Below are positions 63,105 through 64,000 of a DNA stretch of 64,000 nt, in pieces (the stretch's first letter is position 1; each line of letters begins with the position of its first letter). The position numbers were made by a program, and so were the translations under genes. The notes beneath the pieces are model-generated. The model ran no database searches, was not told the origin of the DNA, and saw nothing but the letters and a program-made list of their open reading frames with translations. The stretch comes from Rhabdornis inornatus (lineage: Eukaryota > Chordata > Aves > Passeriformes > Rhabdornithidae): assembly GCA_013397075.1 (NCBI GenBank), contig VWZS01000321.1, positions 1 through 64,000 of the forward strand, written 5' to 3'.

Positions 63105-64000
63105 TCTGTTTGAGCCAGAAGTTTAGTAAAGTCGAAAAGAAAGTTAATGAGTTGTTGTTGATCAAGGTTCCAAACAAAATACAAGCATTCCTTCCTTTCT
63201 GTGCTAATTCTAGGAGGAGAAGGAAGTAAACACAATTAAATGGCTGATAATTATAAAAATATTGTGTTACTTTATATAGTACAGCATATAGCTTTCATAA
63301 ACACTAAAGATGTTTCATTCAACTCCTTTCAGTCAAGCCCTGGATAATATTAAATACCATCTTTGTTAGTGAAATGTATAGTTAGATTAAAGATATGTGA
63401 GTCTCACAGTACTAAGTTGTTCCCAAGACCATTAAGGAGAAATTATTTTTTCTGTAGACAAGTCATTTAAAAAATAAATTCAATTTCTTAAGGTGACATA
63501 CATGTTTTTTTTCATTTCAGGAAGCACTATGCACAGGGTAAATACAGACACTAAAGCTCACTGGCCTATATCTTATTCAAGATGGGAAATCCTATGTCCT
63601 GAGTATAAAGATTCTGATTCAATTACACCTGTGAAACAACATCAAGTATTCTAAAATAAATGAAAAGCATGAATTGCATTACAAAAATAAAATATGCTGA
63701 CCCCTGAAATATTCTGATCCCTGAAAACAACATGTCACTGCTAACAAATCAAAAACATCTGTTTCTACAACATTAATCGGCCTTAAGAGCAATTTGTTGT
63801 GGAGACAAACTTTTAAAAACTTAAGAAAAAAAAAAATAAAACCATCAGGATGGGTCAGAAAGTAACAAAGGGGAAAAAAGCTCAATCCCAGTACCTGGAA
63901 ACAAACTGGCATATTTTCTTCAGCTCATTGGAAACCTGGCACATTTGTCAGTTCTACAACATGCTAAGCTACAGCTGCAAGGTACAAATATGTACAGGAC
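63105..64000. other. Right end of window, nothing recognised
   Basis: AT-rich, with a short poly-A run near 63825. No exon, Kunitz domain motif or repeat family is recognised up to the window edge. Confidence 0.5.

Noticed and set aside
58000..64000. Searched for TFPI exons expected upstream of CALCRL by vertebrate synteny
   Set aside because: No cysteine-rich Kunitz pattern was found in any frame; TFPI probably lies beyond the window.

Overview
This window is vertebrate nuclear DNA, almost certainly from a bird. The sequence is AT-rich with long introns and intergenic stretches. It carries several short, truncated relics that I recognise as avian-type CR1 LINE tails, and it encodes one protein-coding gene whose product closely matches tetrapod calcitonin receptor-like receptor. 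I cannot name the species; a songbird-like genome is possible but unproven. There is no prokaryotic architecture (no operons, CRISPR, tRNA or rRNA genes).

The single gene I can support is CALCRL on the minus strand. Its complete coding sequence lies in 12 exons between 46135 (ATG) and 19220 (TGA). All 11 introns have GT-AG ends, reading phase is kept at every junction, and the spliced product is 467 residues (mammalian CALCRL is 461). The product is a class B1 (secretin-family) GPCR: signal peptide, disulfide-linked hormone-binding ectodomain, seven membrane helices and a Ser/Thr-rich tail. In known biology it pairs with RAMP1 to form the CGRP receptor, or with RAMP2/3 to form adrenomedullin receptors.

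Layout. 1-15639 is the flank beyond the 3' end of CALCRL: no recognisable gene, two clear CR1 relics and a GC-richer patch. About 15640-19219 is the inferred 3' UTR (minus sense), with two AATAAA signals, two Pumilio-type motifs and a GU/UA simple repeat near the stop codon. 19220-46135 holds the coding exons and introns; two more CR1 relics lie in introns 11 and 5, and a 155-base assembly gap lies in intron 4. 46136-46184 is the 5' UTR part of the ATG exon. 46185-64000 is upstream intron/flank that must lead to the promoter, but I could not locate a further 5' exon, TSS or CpG island. It contains one CR1 relic, a strong G-quadruplex motif and a compact cluster of inverted repeats. No TFPI Kunitz-domain exon (the neighbour expected upstream from vertebrate synteny) is visible before the window ends.

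I found no novel gene system. The observations most worth a second look are the inverted-repeat cluster at 63043-63104, the extra N-glycosylation sequon in the receptor N-terminus, the elements in the 3' UTR, and the undetected promoter.
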